Source: Pseudoscleropodium purum (lineage: Eukaryota; Streptophyta; Bryopsida; Hypnales; Brachytheciaceae). Taken from it: a stretch of 64,000 bases of DNA. Position numbers and translations under genes: made by a program. The notes under the pieces are model-generated. The model did not search any database. It was not told where the DNA came from and worked only from the letters and a program-made list of their open reading frames with translations. The DNA lies in NCBI GenBank assembly GCA_963969395.1, contig OZ017796.1:47420243-47484242 (forward strand), in the 5' to 3' direction. This document shows positions 34,086-45,566 of the stretch, piece after piece. Numbering within the stretch: position 1 is the first letter of the stretch; each line of letters begins with the position of its first letter.

Positions 34086-37000
34086 TCATGGTTTGCCTAC
34101 ATCTTTGAAACGACTTGATCGGCAAACTGCTTGAGTAGAAGGGCCTGCTCGCTCAACATGGCGAATGAGCAAATCGTCGTCATCCGGGGCTTCGTCACAG
34201 TCTTCGTCGTACTCATCATCCTCGTCTGCATAATCTTCACTTCCAACATGTTCATCTCCGTCTGTTTGTTGACCTTCAAACTCTGAGTTCTCATTGCGGA
34301 CCTCCATGATTCTATTTCCACCACTACGGTTCAACCGCAACATTTTGTGTCTTCTAGCATCTGGGTCCTCCGCATCAGAATTTATAACTGGGCCTCCAAG
34401 AATCACAAATGCTGGGGTTGAGGATGTAGGTCCCGGAGTATAAGTCTGCAAAAATGGCAATACTTGTTGCTCAGCTAACCTGACTCCGACTCCACGATGC
34501 GGACGTTTGCGAGCTATTGACACTGTGTCTCCGTGGTCTCCATCATTGTTTCTTCCTCCACAACCACCACGACCACCACGACCACCAGAACCGCAAGTAG
34601 TATATTGACCCACCACATGGACTACAGTGCTTTCAGAGGGTCTACCATCTGCTCCGATATTGGGAGCATTATCCACTACGACATTTCCATCTCCCACTGA
34701 GCGTAACCCTTCTTGAAAAGATTTGGGATTGGAATTTCCAGATATATTCGGAGAAGAATGTTGCCGAGGGGGCACAAACGTACGATGCTCTTGCATTGTA
34801 CTAGGAATTGCTATAGAAGAGGGTGGATGGATACGATCGACTCCTCGAGCGCCTCCTCTGTTCCGTACACGTTGGACATCAAATAGCCTCGGAATATTAC
34901 CAGTTGGTTCAATTATGTCGATGGTCTCGCTTGTCCTTGTATTTTCGAGGCTCGCTTTCAAATGTCTATGTACATCTGCGTTGACGTTGTTAGGTCCGCC
35001 CAGCCTGTTGTCGCTTACAATCATTGGAGCATCCTCAATAGGCCCTTCATGGTCTAGAACTGTAGGGTTTGTGCCATTTCCTCCATTTCCACCATTTCCA
35101 CCATTTTCATCATCTCTATTTTCACGATTGTTTTGAGGTGGAGGAATGTCATCATCATTGTCTTCATCGTTGTCGTTGTCGTCATTTTGAACATTGTCAT
35201 CTCCAACTATGGCTTCATCCTCTTCTATAGGAAAAACAAAAGGATCTACTTCATTACCAATTTCATCTTCTTGTTCTTCCTGATGTATAGGAGATGGACT
35301 AAGATGAGGATTGGGAGCCCAAGGTCCCCAAGCTTCATGACGAATGTTGTCTTCCATATCATCTTCTTCCCCGTAATAGTTTCTTGCTTCTTCGTGGTGG
35401 TCCATGTCTCGCCCCCAACCATGTGGGTTTGCTTGGGGTGCAGGTGGTGGCCGATTCGCTTCCATGTCGTCTTCTTCTTCTTCTGCCGCTAGCATAGCAT
35501 CAAATTCTCGATGGCGGTTAGGTTCATCGACTGGAATGGGTCCAAGTTCATCCGGATCCGAATCCTCTGATACGTTGTTCAAATCATACCAACGAACTGG
35601 ATCTGCTCCAGGTTTTTGACGAAGGACGCGACTGTTGGTATAAATGTACACCAAAGTCTCAGCCTTCTCCACTGCTAGACGATTTCTGTTCCTGTTGTGG
35701 ACGAAGGAATACATACTGAAATTTCGTTCACAAGACGATGCTGAACATGTAAGGGCTAAAACACGCTTCGCAATTTTGGACAAGAAGCAATCTCCAATTG
35801 CTTTCCACCATCGATGTGGAAGTAACTTTGCTTCCCGAATGTCCAGTGATGCGTCAGGACTATAGGGTCCTTCACCCTCCACGTATTGCACATATTCTTG
35901 TATGACGTCATCAAAACGCACACCCACCACATCCTTCATTTTTTGAACAACCCGATGTAGTGCACGAAGGGCCGTTCCATCTTCCCTTAGAGCTGGGTTG
36001 TCCTTGATATAAGGATTCAACAATGCCCCAGCATAGTGCACGTCGGTAAAAAACATGTTCCACCTCTCCTCAAATGTCTCTTCCATGACCGTAGCTAGGT
36101 GATCCGGAAGGAAGAAAGGACCCTCTCTGAGCTGAAAAACATGTCGTCGCAACCTATGCATTGTGATCCATGCCTTGCCTATAGCTGGTTCCCGTCCATC
36201 AAACACACGCAAGGCCTTCAAAAAGTCTTCCACAATGAACACGTAATTTTTACACCTCTGCCAAAATGTTAAATCATCAATGGTATTCAGTACGCACATT
36301 GCGTCCCTCCGGTTCTGCGGTCCGTTTTGCCTATTCCGAAGTGCTGCAACATAATTTTGGACTCGTGGTTGTCCTCCCAACTACTCCAAGACAGGTTTTA
36401 GTGTCACCAGTCGTTGCAACATGAGAAAGTGCGAAGCAAAACGAGTTTCAGCCGGTACTACAAGCTGCAAGTTTGGACTCAACTCCCGGAAAGTTGACAT
36501 TGTTGCATGGTGATTTCTGATATAATTGCACACTGTCTTTGCCCTTGCTATTAAATCTTTGAAATCCGGCAACTTGGCCCAATCTTCAAGCAACAAATCC
36601 AGTGCATGTTCCGCGCACCCTTGCTTAAAGATGTGCGGATATGTGCGAACTACGTCATCCATTGCACCGAGCATGTTACTCGCATTGTCTGTACAAATTT
36701 GAGTTACATTATTGGGACCCACTTTCTCGATGAAGGTTTTCAATTGGTCTGCTATATAGACCATTGTCTTGTTCTACCCTGTAGTGTCGATGGACCCCAT
36801 AAACACATCACCTGCGGGACATGACATCATGACATTCATGAGAGGCCGTCGATTTACATCGTCCCAACCATCCGTGCAAATCGTTACCCCATAATTTTTT
36901 ACTGCAAAACTTGTTTTTGCAGATATCTCATTCTCAATCTGTAGCTTCTTCGGTTCAATCAAGTTTGTTCTCAATTGGTGGTACGAAGGTGGAGAATATT

Positions 37001-37601
37001 CAAATCGTGCCAAAGAAGTTGCCTTGACTGCCTCAATGAAAGCAGGAATTCTTGTAATGTTGAAGGGTACATTTGCCTCATAAAAAAAGCTTGCCCACTT
37101 TTCATCCAACTCTTTCCTCTTTGCAATGTTGAAGGCATCTACCATTTGTTGTTGATGTAATGATCTTGATCTTGTGAAATTCGATGCTGCTTCACTGTTT
37201 GATGTTGGTAGTTGGTCTTCATTTTCATTTAGAACCTCCAAACGCCTTCTTCCCCCTCTTTCTCCTTCATTCCGAGCATGTTCGTTTATATTTTCCGTGG
37301 CAACATTTGGAGCTGCTACGGATGGATCGCTCAGAATTGATTCACTGTCGTGTGGGTCCTCCAAATTTGTGCGTTGTGGAACAAATCCAGCGCAGTTGGC
37401 AAATTTATGTCTCACCGCTCGAGGTATTTTGGAACACACTGCTCGCTCACTTTTTGCTTTATAACCGTAGTGTGCAAAAGCACGCTCCCGTTTGTAAGCC
37501 GTTGTCCCGCCACAAAAGACACATGTGACTTTAGATCCATCAATAGAGAAATCATACCACGGTTCCCACTCTCTTGTGGTTTTTCGATTTGTCGCCATCA
37601 C
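34086..37601 (-). pseudogene. Element A hAT transposase with long acidic C-terminal tail, two in-frame TAG
   Basis: One continuous minus-strand frame of 1,171 codons is interrupted only by TAG at 36,774-36,776 and 36,381-36,383. Codons 10-55 form a BED-like zinc finger (CVFC ... H ... C). Codons about 220-370 match DUF659, with CTDGWDD and CTDNASN giving two catalytic Asp. Codons about 592-657 are the hAT dimerisation region (RWWKAIG, SASSCERNFSMYSFVHNR) with the catalytic Glu at about 625. hAT transposases usually end there, but this frame goes on for about 510 residues of Asp/Glu, Asn, Gly and Pro-rich, probably disordered sequence. In the homologue in element B a Gln aligns with the second stop, so that stop is most simply CAG changed to TAG. 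A TATA box lies upstream at about 37,824-37,831, beside array 2. All catalytic residues survive, so inactivation may be recent. Confidence 0.88.
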
Positions 37602-37819
37602 AACTTACAAGTTGGAACTCCTCACTTGTGCTTGTATTGTCTTCTACAACTTTGTACCTGTAAAAGTAGTTAGCGTCGGTTCCCTACTTGAACTGATTTT
37701 TACATCACCTCAGCCGAGAACCAAGGCCGCTTTCCACCCAATAAACTCTATCAAGGAGCTCTGAGAGGTCCGAGAATGATGAGGTCCAGGGGAAAACGTG
37801 CCTTTAGTTCTGCCCACTC

Positions 37820-38130
37820 GTCCTTATATACTCCCTCCTGGTGGCTGGTAGAACTCCACGTAAGGGCGCGGACGTACTATACAAGGGCGGGGACGTACTT
37901 GTCAGGGCGGGGACTCAGGGACTCCCGACTCCCGCACTCCCGCCCCAGAAGGCGTTCGGGCGAAGACGTCAGGGCGGGGACTTACTTGTCAGGGCGGGGA
38001 CGCTAGGGCGGGGACTCAGGGACTCCCGACTCCCGCACTCCCGATTCCACGCGTCAAGGCGTTCGGGCAGGGACTTCAGGGCGGGGACGTTGGGGCGGGG
38101 ACGTAGTCGCGGGGACGCTAGGCGGGGGAG
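37820..38130 (-). promoter_or_regulatory. Array 2 and promoter of the element A transposase
   Basis: About nine copies of GGGCGGGGACGTACTT or shortened forms (ending ACTCAG, ACGCTAG or ACGTTG) run from 37,863 to 38,125 on the plus strand. They lie directly upstream of TATATAAGG (minus strand, about 37,824-37,831). Part of the array is itself duplicated (37,903-37,943 and 38,011-38,043). Read towards the gene, the motif is AAGTACGTCCCCGCC, the same polarity as in front of the RING gene. Confidence 0.7.
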
Positions 38131-38579
38131 AGATTCAAATCAGTTTTGGGTTTCCCTCCTCAAACCTTCGAGGGAAGACATTTCAAATACTTGTACTTGC
38201 ACTCTACAGTTGCCCCCCATTTTTGCAGATTTCCTAAGATATGAAGTATTCAAGCATTAATTACTCATTCACTACATCATTCTAAATATCAAAGATAGAT
38301 GCTACAAAAAATGCGGTTTTAGTATTTAAGAAATTGTGTATAACAAATCAATTGAAGAAACGTTGAATTCGTCAAAAACGGGAAACATCATATAAATTAC
38401 GCGTGAATTGGAAAAAAATGACAAAGAGAATTGCAACAACATTAAGGATTGGACAAAAATATGTAGAATCCATAGAGAGACATTGCAACCGGTTTTTTAA
38501 AAGGAAGGCTATACATTTAAAAAGTGGCACAAAAATGGAAGGAAGAAATGAGAGAATAAAAAAATGGTAGAATATATGG

Positions 38580-39525
38580 GTGTAAGAAATGAACGGTTTA
38601 TCGAAATGAAGGTACATGAAGAAGTTAGAGAACCAAAAAAAATAACTACGAGATGCATCACATGGAGGAAGACATATAAGTTACAGAATCAAATGAAAGA
38701 AATTTCGGGATAAAAATGTGAGGTGAGACAGATGATTTAGAGAATGAAATGAAAAAAATAATCGAATAATCATGTAAGGGGAGATAAATAATTCAGAGAA
38801 CCAAATAAAAAAATACTGAAATAATCATATGAGGGTAGATAAATAAGTTAGACAAACAAATGGGCAAAAAATTGAAATAACCGTATAGGGGGGGGGGAGA
38901 TAAACAAAAAAGAGACTCAAATAAATAACAAATTGGACTAACCAAGAAAGGGGACATAAACAAAAGAGAGACTCAAATAAATAAAAATTTGGATTAACCA
39001 TATGAGGGGTTATAAACAAAAGAGAGACTCAAATAAATAAAAAATTGGATTAACCATATGAGGGGACATAAACAAACGAGAGACTCAAATAAATAAAAAA
39101 TTGAATTAACCATATGAGGGGACATAAACAAACAAGAGACTTGAATAAATAAAAAATTGGATTAACCATATGGGGGGACATAAACAAACGAGAGACTTGA
39201 ATAAATAAAAAATTGGATTAACCATATGGGGGGACATAAACAAACGAGAGACTCAAATAAATAAAAATTTGAATTAACCATACAGGGGGACATAAACAAA
39301 AGAGAGACTTGAATAAATAAAAAATTGGATTAACCATATGTGGGGTTATAAACAAAAGAGAGACTCAAATAAATAAAAAATTGGAATAATTTAACGACGG
39401 GATATAAGCTATAGAAACAAATGAAGAAAATAACGGAATTACCATATATGGGGATATAAAAATGTTTGAGAATCAAATGAAAATTTGTTGGACTCATCAT
39501 ACAAGGGTTGAAATTGAATGAAATG
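38580..39525 (+). repeat. 56-bp minisatellite
   Basis: The landmark (C/T)ATAAACAAA recurs at 38,899, 38,955, 39,011, 39,067, 39,123, 39,179, 39,235, 39,291 and 39,347, exactly 56 bp apart, with AAATAAATAAAAAATTGGATT in each unit. Older, less regular copies (54-62 bp) extend the array on both sides. It lies between the transposase promoter and the RING gene promoter and is non-coding. The regular core points to recent expansion by slippage or unequal exchange. Confidence 0.92.
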
Positions 39526-39570
39526 TGAGCATTTTTTATTGTGCTGTGAAATGGTTCAGGATTTAGGCTA

Positions 39571-39592
39571 AGGGTTTAGGGTTTAGGGTTTA
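39571..39592 (+). repeat. Interstitial telomere-like (TTTAGGG)3 motif
   Basis: AGGGTTTAGGGTTTAGGGTT is three units of the plant telomere repeat. On the minus strand it contains AAACCCTA telo-box cores, which occur in plant promoters. Element B has a comparable tract at 55,168-55,202. Confidence 0.85.
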
Positions 39593-39782
39593 ACAATTTT
39601 TTTTATTTATCCTTTTAACTATTAGTAATGTTAATTTATTTTTCTCTTGGATGATGGGAGCTTCACGGGTCTTTGACAACTCACATGAAATAAAAGATGA
39701 GTGACATTAAATGCAAGGTACAAGGTAAATCTTCCAAAATCTTTTTTTTTTATTCTAATTTTCTCCACCTACCGCCAGCGAC

Positions 39783-39862
39783 GAGTACGTCCCCGCCTTG
39801 GACAAGTACGTCCATGCCCTGACAGCGCGGACCAGCAGTATATATGCGCGTCCCCGCCCTTT
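39783..39862 (+). promoter_or_regulatory. Array 3 and TATA box of the RING/coiled-coil gene
   Basis: AGTACGTCCCCGCC at 39,783, AAGTACGTCCATGCC at 39,804 and GCGTCCCCGCCC at 39,848 surround TATATAT at 39,839-39,845, about 130 bp before the start codon. The leader CTCCACCTCTAAGCTGGTTG closely matches the leader of the minus-strand paralogue near 45,200, so the promoters are homologous. Confidence 0.65.
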
Positions 39863-39974
39863 TAGCAACTGCCTCACAAACTCCCGTGTGCTCCACCTCT
39901 AAGCTGGTTGCCTAGGCATCCTTGTGAGGTCCTTTTTATATTACGCTCTTTACTTCAACCCAAACCGCCGTGTG

Positions 39975-42185
39975 ATGGACCCTGCAGTGAAGATGACGAA
40001 GGCCGAACGAGACAGAACAAGAAAGAGGACTGGACAGAAGCAACGGAAACGGATGAACGTTTTAAACAATCCGTTGAAGTTGGCATTCAGGGGATGGGAA
40101 GATGAACCTGATCCATGGAATATGGACACTTGTGCCAATTACATTGAATGGTGCCACATTGGCAAGTCTTTTCCCATAGCCCGGCACAACTATCACTGTC
40201 GCTTCCACAAGGCCAATTTGAGGTTCTGTACCGACGACGCATTTAAGAATCGTTGCATTGAAGTCTATCAAGTGTTATACGATAGACCAACGGTGGAACG
40301 CAATGAAATTAACCTTTTCATTGCAAGAGGGGTACATGCAGAGGTCAAGCTAGGGAAGAGGGTGGATTGGTCAACCATCAAGGAGAGAGGTTCCAAAATA
40401 AAAGTTCCTCATTCCACCAATGGATTGATTCCAATGGGTGTACGAAGGTACCCTAACGGCGGATTGGGGTTCGTGAGGCCACTAACTGAGTTGCCCCCTA
40501 ACACATATGTAACCAGTGACTCTTCTCCTGATGATGACTCCGATGGGACGCGCACTCCACCGCGTGCTCTAGGTAATAGAGTGGAACATCAGGTGAAAAG
40601 AAGAAGGGAGAAGGAAATGAGCACAGAAGAAGTTGTCTCGGAAGCAGTTTTAAATGACCGACTACAAGATTCAATGGAAGTAGAAGATCTTCGGCTACCA
40701 AATGAAGCTGTCGAAAGTGAAGAAGATACAATCCCAGCCTTGAAGAGTAACCTCAACGAAAAAAGAAAGGAAATTCAAAACTTGTTAGAAGACACTCACA
40801 AGTTGAAGGTCGAGATCCAACAAAAGAATGATGTCATTGACCGACAGTCCCAAGAAATTGCCTGCCTTACAAGAGCTCTACAAGCTGGTAATGTATTCAG
40901 CGAAGGCCACGTTGGTGAAGGTCTACACAAAGCTGGTCACCTGTCTCACTTTACTGTAGGTGCCGAAGAGCTAGAAGTGCTTCGTGGAAAAAATGTCGAG
41001 CTCCAGAAACATTTGGATGCATTGGTGTCACAGTATTATGAGTGGAAGTTGGCGTGTGTATTTACTGTGGACAAGAACCGACAAATGGGAGCAGAATTGA
41101 AGAAAATTGCCAATCATTATGCAGTGCACAATCAAGAACGTGTTTTTGGCTTAACATCATGGGAACTAATGGATGAGTTATTCTCGGACAAAATGGAGAC
41201 CAAAGTTGGAGTTGGAAATCAGACCATCATTGATTGGCCTCGAAATGGGTGGGATTTTGAAAATGAAAGGTCTGCCCATGTGACTAAACCGAGTACATTG
41301 TTGTGGCCAAAACCACCGAGCTTTGTGTTCGATGGTACACAATGTCCAATGTGTTTGAATGCCTTTGGCCCCGAAGGTGGATTCCAATTGGGCACATGTG
41401 AGCATTTGTATCATCCAATTTGTTTGATTGCATTAATGGTCAATCGAAGGTGTTGCGTACTTTGCAAGGCTCCTTTCCATGAGCGTTTGTACAAGCTATT
41501 TGGCTTGTACGAGCATATGCCGCCAAGCTGGGAATTTGATGTAATGAATGCTCCAGATCATCCACAGAAATGGGGAGAAGACCTCATTTGGAATTGGCGT
41601 TATAAGTATCACTCTTTAGAGGTCTCTGGGCTTTCCAACAACTGGGGATGGGAATCAAACCCAACTGAAGTTGTTCGTGTGTGCCACAATTTGATTAAAG
41701 GCACGGACGCTATTAGTGAAGGAAGAAGAAATTTCTTCTACCAATGCTTCAATGGCTATTGGGATGGAAATGAGCATCAATTTCGATTTGGACCACATCC
41801 AAAGGGTTGGATTTGGGGCAACGACGGACAATGTATCACCGATGACGACGGAGTTCAACTTGTGGATCCTGGTGAATATGTACCTCCTACCGCACGAGAA
41901 AGAGTGATGATGTCTGAATCTGAATGGAGAGAGCAATTCAAAAATGATGCTGTAGACTTCTTGCTAGAAGAACACAGTCCGGGGACTCGTATAGCTCTTC
42001 AAGAACTTCAACAATCTCAAATTCTGAGGGGCCTACTGGAGGAGGATGGACCAGCAAGACGAACACGCGGTGCAATGCGGCGACTTCGTTTGGACTCCAA
42101 TGAAGATGATATTCCAATGTCCGGGACGCATGACACCGAGGCCGGTACAAGTGGTACCGCAAATAGCCTAGTTCATTTGGACTAA
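39975..42185 (+). CDS. RING-type, coiled-coil cargo protein of element A
   Basis: The frame gives 736 residues and is intact. The start MDPAVKMTKAERDRTRKRTG is chosen over an ATG 17 codons upstream because the paralogue at 45,135 begins at the same point (MDTSLRMTKNERDKTRKRSG). Residues 1-165 form a conserved domain of unknown function shared with that paralogue (AFRGWEDEPDPWNMDTCANY; IARGVHAEVKLGKRVDWSTI). A heptad-rich segment lies at about 255-306 and a second at 332-358. Residues 457-497 form a C3H2C3 RING pattern (CPMC, CEHLYHPIC, CVLC), which suggests an E3 ubiquitin ligase. A Trp-rich C-terminal region (WNWRYKY, FGPHPKGWIWG) has no recognised homology. The gene sits behind an array and TATA box like those of the transposase. 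Cellular role unknown; modulation of host or transposase stability is only a hypothesis. Confidence 0.85.
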   Translation: MDPAVKMTKAERDRTRKRTGQKQRKRMNVLNNPLKLAFRGWEDEPDPWNMDTCANYIEWCHIGKSFPIARHNYHCRFHKANLRFCTDDAFKNRCIEVYQVLYDRPTVERNEINLFIARGVHAEVKLGKRVDWSTIKERGSKIKVPHSTNGLIPMGVRRYPNGGLGFVRPLTELPPNTYVTSDSSPDDDSDGTRTPPRALGNRVEHQVKRRREKEMSTEEVVSEAVLNDRLQDSMEVEDLRLPNEAVESEEDTIPALKSNLNEKRKEIQNLLEDTHKLKVEIQQKNDVIDRQSQEIACLTRALQAGNVFSEGHVGEGLHKAGHLSHFTVGAEELEVLRGKNVELQKHLDALVSQYYEWKLACVFTVDKNRQMGAELKKIANHYAVHNQERVFGLTSWELMDELFSDKMETKVGVGNQTIIDWPRNGWDFENERSAHVTKPSTLLWPKPPSFVFDGTQCPMCLNAFGPEGGFQLGTCEHLYHPICLIALMVNRRCCVLCKAPFHERLYKLFGLYEHMPPSWEFDVMNAPDHPQKWGEDLIWNWRYKYHSLEVSGLSNNWGWESNPTEVVRVCHNLIKGTDAISEGRRNFFYQCFNGYWDGNEHQFRFGPHPKGWIWGNDGQCITDDDGVQLVDPGEYVPPTARERVMMSESEWREQFKNDAVDFLLEEHSPGTRIALQELQQSQILRGLLEEDGPARRTRGAMRRLRLDSNEDDIPMSGTHDTEAGTSGTANSLVHLD

Positions 42186-44220
42186 GTGCACTTTTGCGTA
42201 CTTCAAGCATTTGGAAAAATGTAAATATATAGCTATGTAAAGGCTGCTAGTTTTTATCTTTTTAGCTACTATTATATGTGTGGAACTTTGTTTGATTACA
42301 TTGTTGACTTTGTCCAATTTTTCAATACCATATTGTGCGACACATATGAAATAAAAATGCTCTTTTTATGACCTACGTATTACTTTCATTTTTAAAGTTT
42401 AAGGTGCATACAACTGGAAATGATTTCTTGGTAATGCAACTTTAGAATGTTTTTGGTTTCTTGAATCCCTGAGTCCCAACCCAACGTCCCCGTCCAAGTG
42501 TCCAAAGTCGAATCATGACACCTTTGAAGGAGTTTGGGGGTTTGGGAGTTATGAATTCAAAAAGTCCCATTGTTCCTAAGGGAGACAAATGCATTTTTGG
42601 GCAAGTATGTACGGGCTGAATTTTCGTCCAGATTTTTCACAATGCCTTTTTTCAGAGAAAAAAATTGATAAGCTTCATGGAAATATAATTTTTTTTCAAT
42701 AGGTGTATGGGAACAAAAATTATGCCCAAATAAGCTCAAAATAGTGGACAAGAGGCAGTTTGGTCAGCCAAAAAATTTTTGGCATACTTTGAATTTTTTC
42801 TGCGGAATTTTTTTTCTCATAGATTAAATTTTTGTCTATCTGGAAAGCTTTGATTAATTTCATTTGGATTTGTTATGAGGAAGTTATGGACATTCTAGTT
42901 TTTCTGGCAATTACAGCATGTTCTTGGAAAAAACGACTTGCACGATTCATTTGTCAATGCATGCTTTGCATTTTTTCCAAAAAAAATAAATTTGCGTGGT
43001 TTGATTTACTTTGTAGAACAATCTTCCTATTGGATTAGTGCATTTTAATTCCATCTACCCCATATTGATATTTTAGGTTTTCATTTTGTCTAGTACATAT
43101 TTCTAGTTACCAATTGTTTTAAGAATGAAAATTAAGTTTTCATTTTTTTTTTTTTTTCTTTGGACTCTGAACTCTAATCTCCACTATGAAGATTTAAAGC
43201 TCGGAGCTTTGTAGTGCAAAAATTTTAAGTTGAAAATGTTCAAAGTCAAAAAATCCAGTTGCTCAATGTGTGGAAAAGCTTGCTTTTTCTACTTTAAACG
43301 CAAATATCTTGCAATTTATTCAATCACAATTTTTGGTTTTTTTCCCACACTAGTTTATACTAGTCAGGTGTAATATCCTACGGTTAGATGTGAAAATAAA
43401 TGAATTTCAATATTTTCTTAGTCTTTCCTATAGAAATGGCAGTTTTGAGTGTTTTTGGGCTAGATAAGGCCTTGGCCCTTTAGGGATTACACTTTAACTC
43501 ACAAAAAACGGGAGCTATTCAATTCATAAGGAATGTGCATACAATACAAATACACACCTAAAAAATTAAAATGGCACTGTATACATATGAAATGTCTAAA
43601 AGTTTGCAAAAGAGCAAAATGAATTTCTTATGAATGCAAAAGTTTGACAATTAGATCACAAAATAGAATTAAAAAAGTAAAAAAAGTAAAAATTATATTG
43701 AAAGACACATTTCAATGTACACATTGCTGGATTAGAATTCACGCCCTAATTAATATTTATATGAATTATGTAATTTAATTTTTTTTCTAAATTTTTTATT
43801 TATTGCATTAACACCTAATGGACCAGGGTTATTTTTTAAAAAGACATTGTGCAAAAAGCCAATTTTTGGGTATGTTATTAAAAATTCAAAAATTCAAAAA
43901 GAATTGTTTCATAAAAAATTCAACCAAACATCCTTGAAGTTCAGTACTTTACAAAAGTATGGTCAAGATATGAGATGTTTAAGTAAAAATAAGTATGAAT
44001 CCTAAACCAACACAATAAATGTATATGAAATGAAGCAATCCAATTTTGCAAGTGACACATCTTTAGCCAAAAATAATTTTTGTATTTTGGATGGGTAATA
44101 CCGTAGAATATGAATATATTGATAAAAATTGTCTCATTACATGAGCACAACTGTACAGAACTAAAAAAGAACATGAAAATTTAAAAACCTCGAGATAGCT
44201 ATGTAATTGGATATTGCTAA
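42186..44220. other. Spacer between two convergent paralogues in element A
   Basis: Non-coding, moderately AT-rich, holding the 3' ends of both genes. It includes the first copy (about 43,371-43,510) of a repeat found three times in elements A and B. A single CAACGTCCCCGTCC near 42,483 resembles the array motif. Confidence 0.5.
43371..43515 (+). repeat. Dispersed non-coding repeat of elements A and B, copy 1
   Basis: Shared order of motifs: ATCCTACGGTTAGAT, GGCAGTTTTGAGTG, CCTTTAGGG, and CTATTCAATT near the end. Copies 2 and 3 are at about 48,212-48,365 and 57,294-57,430. It lies outside all frames. Confidence 0.6.
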
Positions 44221-45135
44221 CTAATTCCTTGATGTAGCAAGCTCTAAAGCATGTTCCAATCGTGCAATTTCTTGTCTGAGATTGTTGATGACTTGGTTCT
44301 TTTCTTCCAACGCCGCCCTCGACGTGTGCCTGTAATCGTGCAGACGATTAATTTCTTCGTGTTTTTCAGCAAGTTCGTTCCTCAAGGCCGAGATTGTATC
44401 ATATACATTTCTTCTATTTTCAGTGGGTTGTGCGTAAACTTCCTCGTGCACTTCATTTTGGATTTCATGTTGAGGTTGAGGATCTCGAGCATATTGTAGG
44501 GCCCTCCTCCGCCTACCACGTTGTTCCCCTTTGGCCGTCAGAGGACGCGGTGGAGTACGTGCTCCATCTGAATCGTCATCCGTCGTAGAATCCTCGGTGT
44601 CATCATGAGCTGTAGGGGGATTTACGATTGTCTTCAAGTGCCCCAACCCACCTTCGGGAAACGTTAGAACACCCATTGGAATTAGTCCATTGCTTGGATG
44701 AGGAACTTTTATTTTGGAACCTCTCTCCTTGATGGTTGACCAATCCACCCTCTTCCCTAGCGTGACCTCTGCGTGTACTCCTCTTGCAATGAAAAGGTGA
44801 ACTTCATTGCGCTCCACCTTCGCTCTATTGTAAAGGACTTGGTAGACTTCAATGCACCGATTTTTGAATGCATCATTCATGCAATATTGCAAATTTGCTT
44901 TGTGGAAGTATCGGTGGTAGTGGTGTCGTTCTTCAGGAAAGGCCTTGTCGATGTGACACCACTCAATGTAATCCGCACACGTGTCCATGCTCCACGGGTC
45001 CTGTACTTCCTCCCACCCCTTGAAAGCAATTTTTAACGGATTTCGTAAAACATGCATCCGCTTCTTCTGTGCCTGTCCACTTCTCTTTCTTGTTTTGTCT
45101 CGCTCGTTTTTCGTCATCCGTAGTGATGTGTCCAT
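44221..45135 (-). CDS. RING-less paralogue of the element A coiled-coil protein
   Basis: The 304-residue product aligns from its first residue with the RING protein at 39,975, including NMDTCANYIEWCH against SMDTCADYIEWCH, IARGVHAEV, KRVDWSTIKERGSKIKVPH and the acidic DDDSDGARTPPRPL linker. It ends after the first coiled coil (LRQEIARLEHALELA), at the point where the larger protein continues to the RING. It is an intact, shorter form, about 40% of the length. Convergent placement with the larger gene and near-identical promoters suggest an inverted duplication inside the element. A protein with the shared domain and coiled coil but no RING could act as a partner or dominant-negative form; that is inference. 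Confidence 0.82.
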   Translation of the reverse strand: MDTSLRMTKNERDKTRKRSGQAQKKRMHVLRNPLKIAFKGWEEVQDPWSMDTCADYIEWCHIDKAFPEERHHYHRYFHKANLQYCMNDAFKNRCIEVYQVLYNRAKVERNEVHLFIARGVHAEVTLGKRVDWSTIKERGSKIKVPHPSNGLIPMGVLTFPEGGLGHLKTIVNPPTAHDDTEDSTTDDDSDGARTPPRPLTAKGEQRGRRRRALQYARDPQPQHEIQNEVHEEVYAQPTENRRNVYDTISALRNELAEKHEEINRLHDYRHTSRAALEEKNQVINNLRQEIARLEHALELATSRN

Positions 45136-45259
45136 CGCACGATGTTTATGCAACAAAAATGACGTGGAATGTGATGTAGGGCCCACTGAGACGCCCAGAC
45201 AACCAGCTCAGAGGTGGCGCACGAGGGAGTTCAGAGGACAAAAAGTGAGGAGGCGGGCA

Positions 45260-45425
45260 CGGCCTTTTATACCGGGGAGTGCGGACGTCAAGGCAGGGGT
45301 GGGGACGTACTCGCATCCAGGGCGGGGACATACTGGGTATAGGCGGGGACGAACTGGGGGCAGGGCGGGGACGTACTCGCGGGGTGGGTGGGGAAGTGGT
45401 TTTTGCCTTCCCTATATATTTTTTT
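45260..45425. promoter_or_regulatory. Array 4: bidirectional promoter between paralogue and kinase gene
   Basis: Four to five copies of GGCGGGGACGTACTCG or variants (45,281-45,380) are flanked by two outward-facing TATA boxes. TATAAAAGG on the minus strand is at 45,263-45,271 and TATATATT on the plus strand is at 45,413-45,420. The minus-strand gene starts at 45,135 and the kinase gene at 45,567, so one array can serve both. Confidence 0.65.
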
Positions 45426-45566
45426 TTTGCTCATTTTGACATTGCCAGGCCTTTACTTTTAGCCTCACGTGTTAGTTCGCGATTTGCGGCCTATATAGTG
45501 AGTCGGAGGGTGCACAGGTGTGGCGCTTTATTTGTACGGGAGATTTTCGAATTTTTTTCGAATACT

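Noticed and set aside
34086..37601. Programmed readthrough of the two TAG codons in transposase A
   Set aside because: Neither stop is followed by the known CAA-TTA or CTA type readthrough context, and the aligned residue in element B at the second stop is Gln, which fits simple mutation.
37174..37673. Plus-strand frames of 96-114 codons
   Set aside because: They are antisense shadows of the zinc-finger end of the element A transposase.
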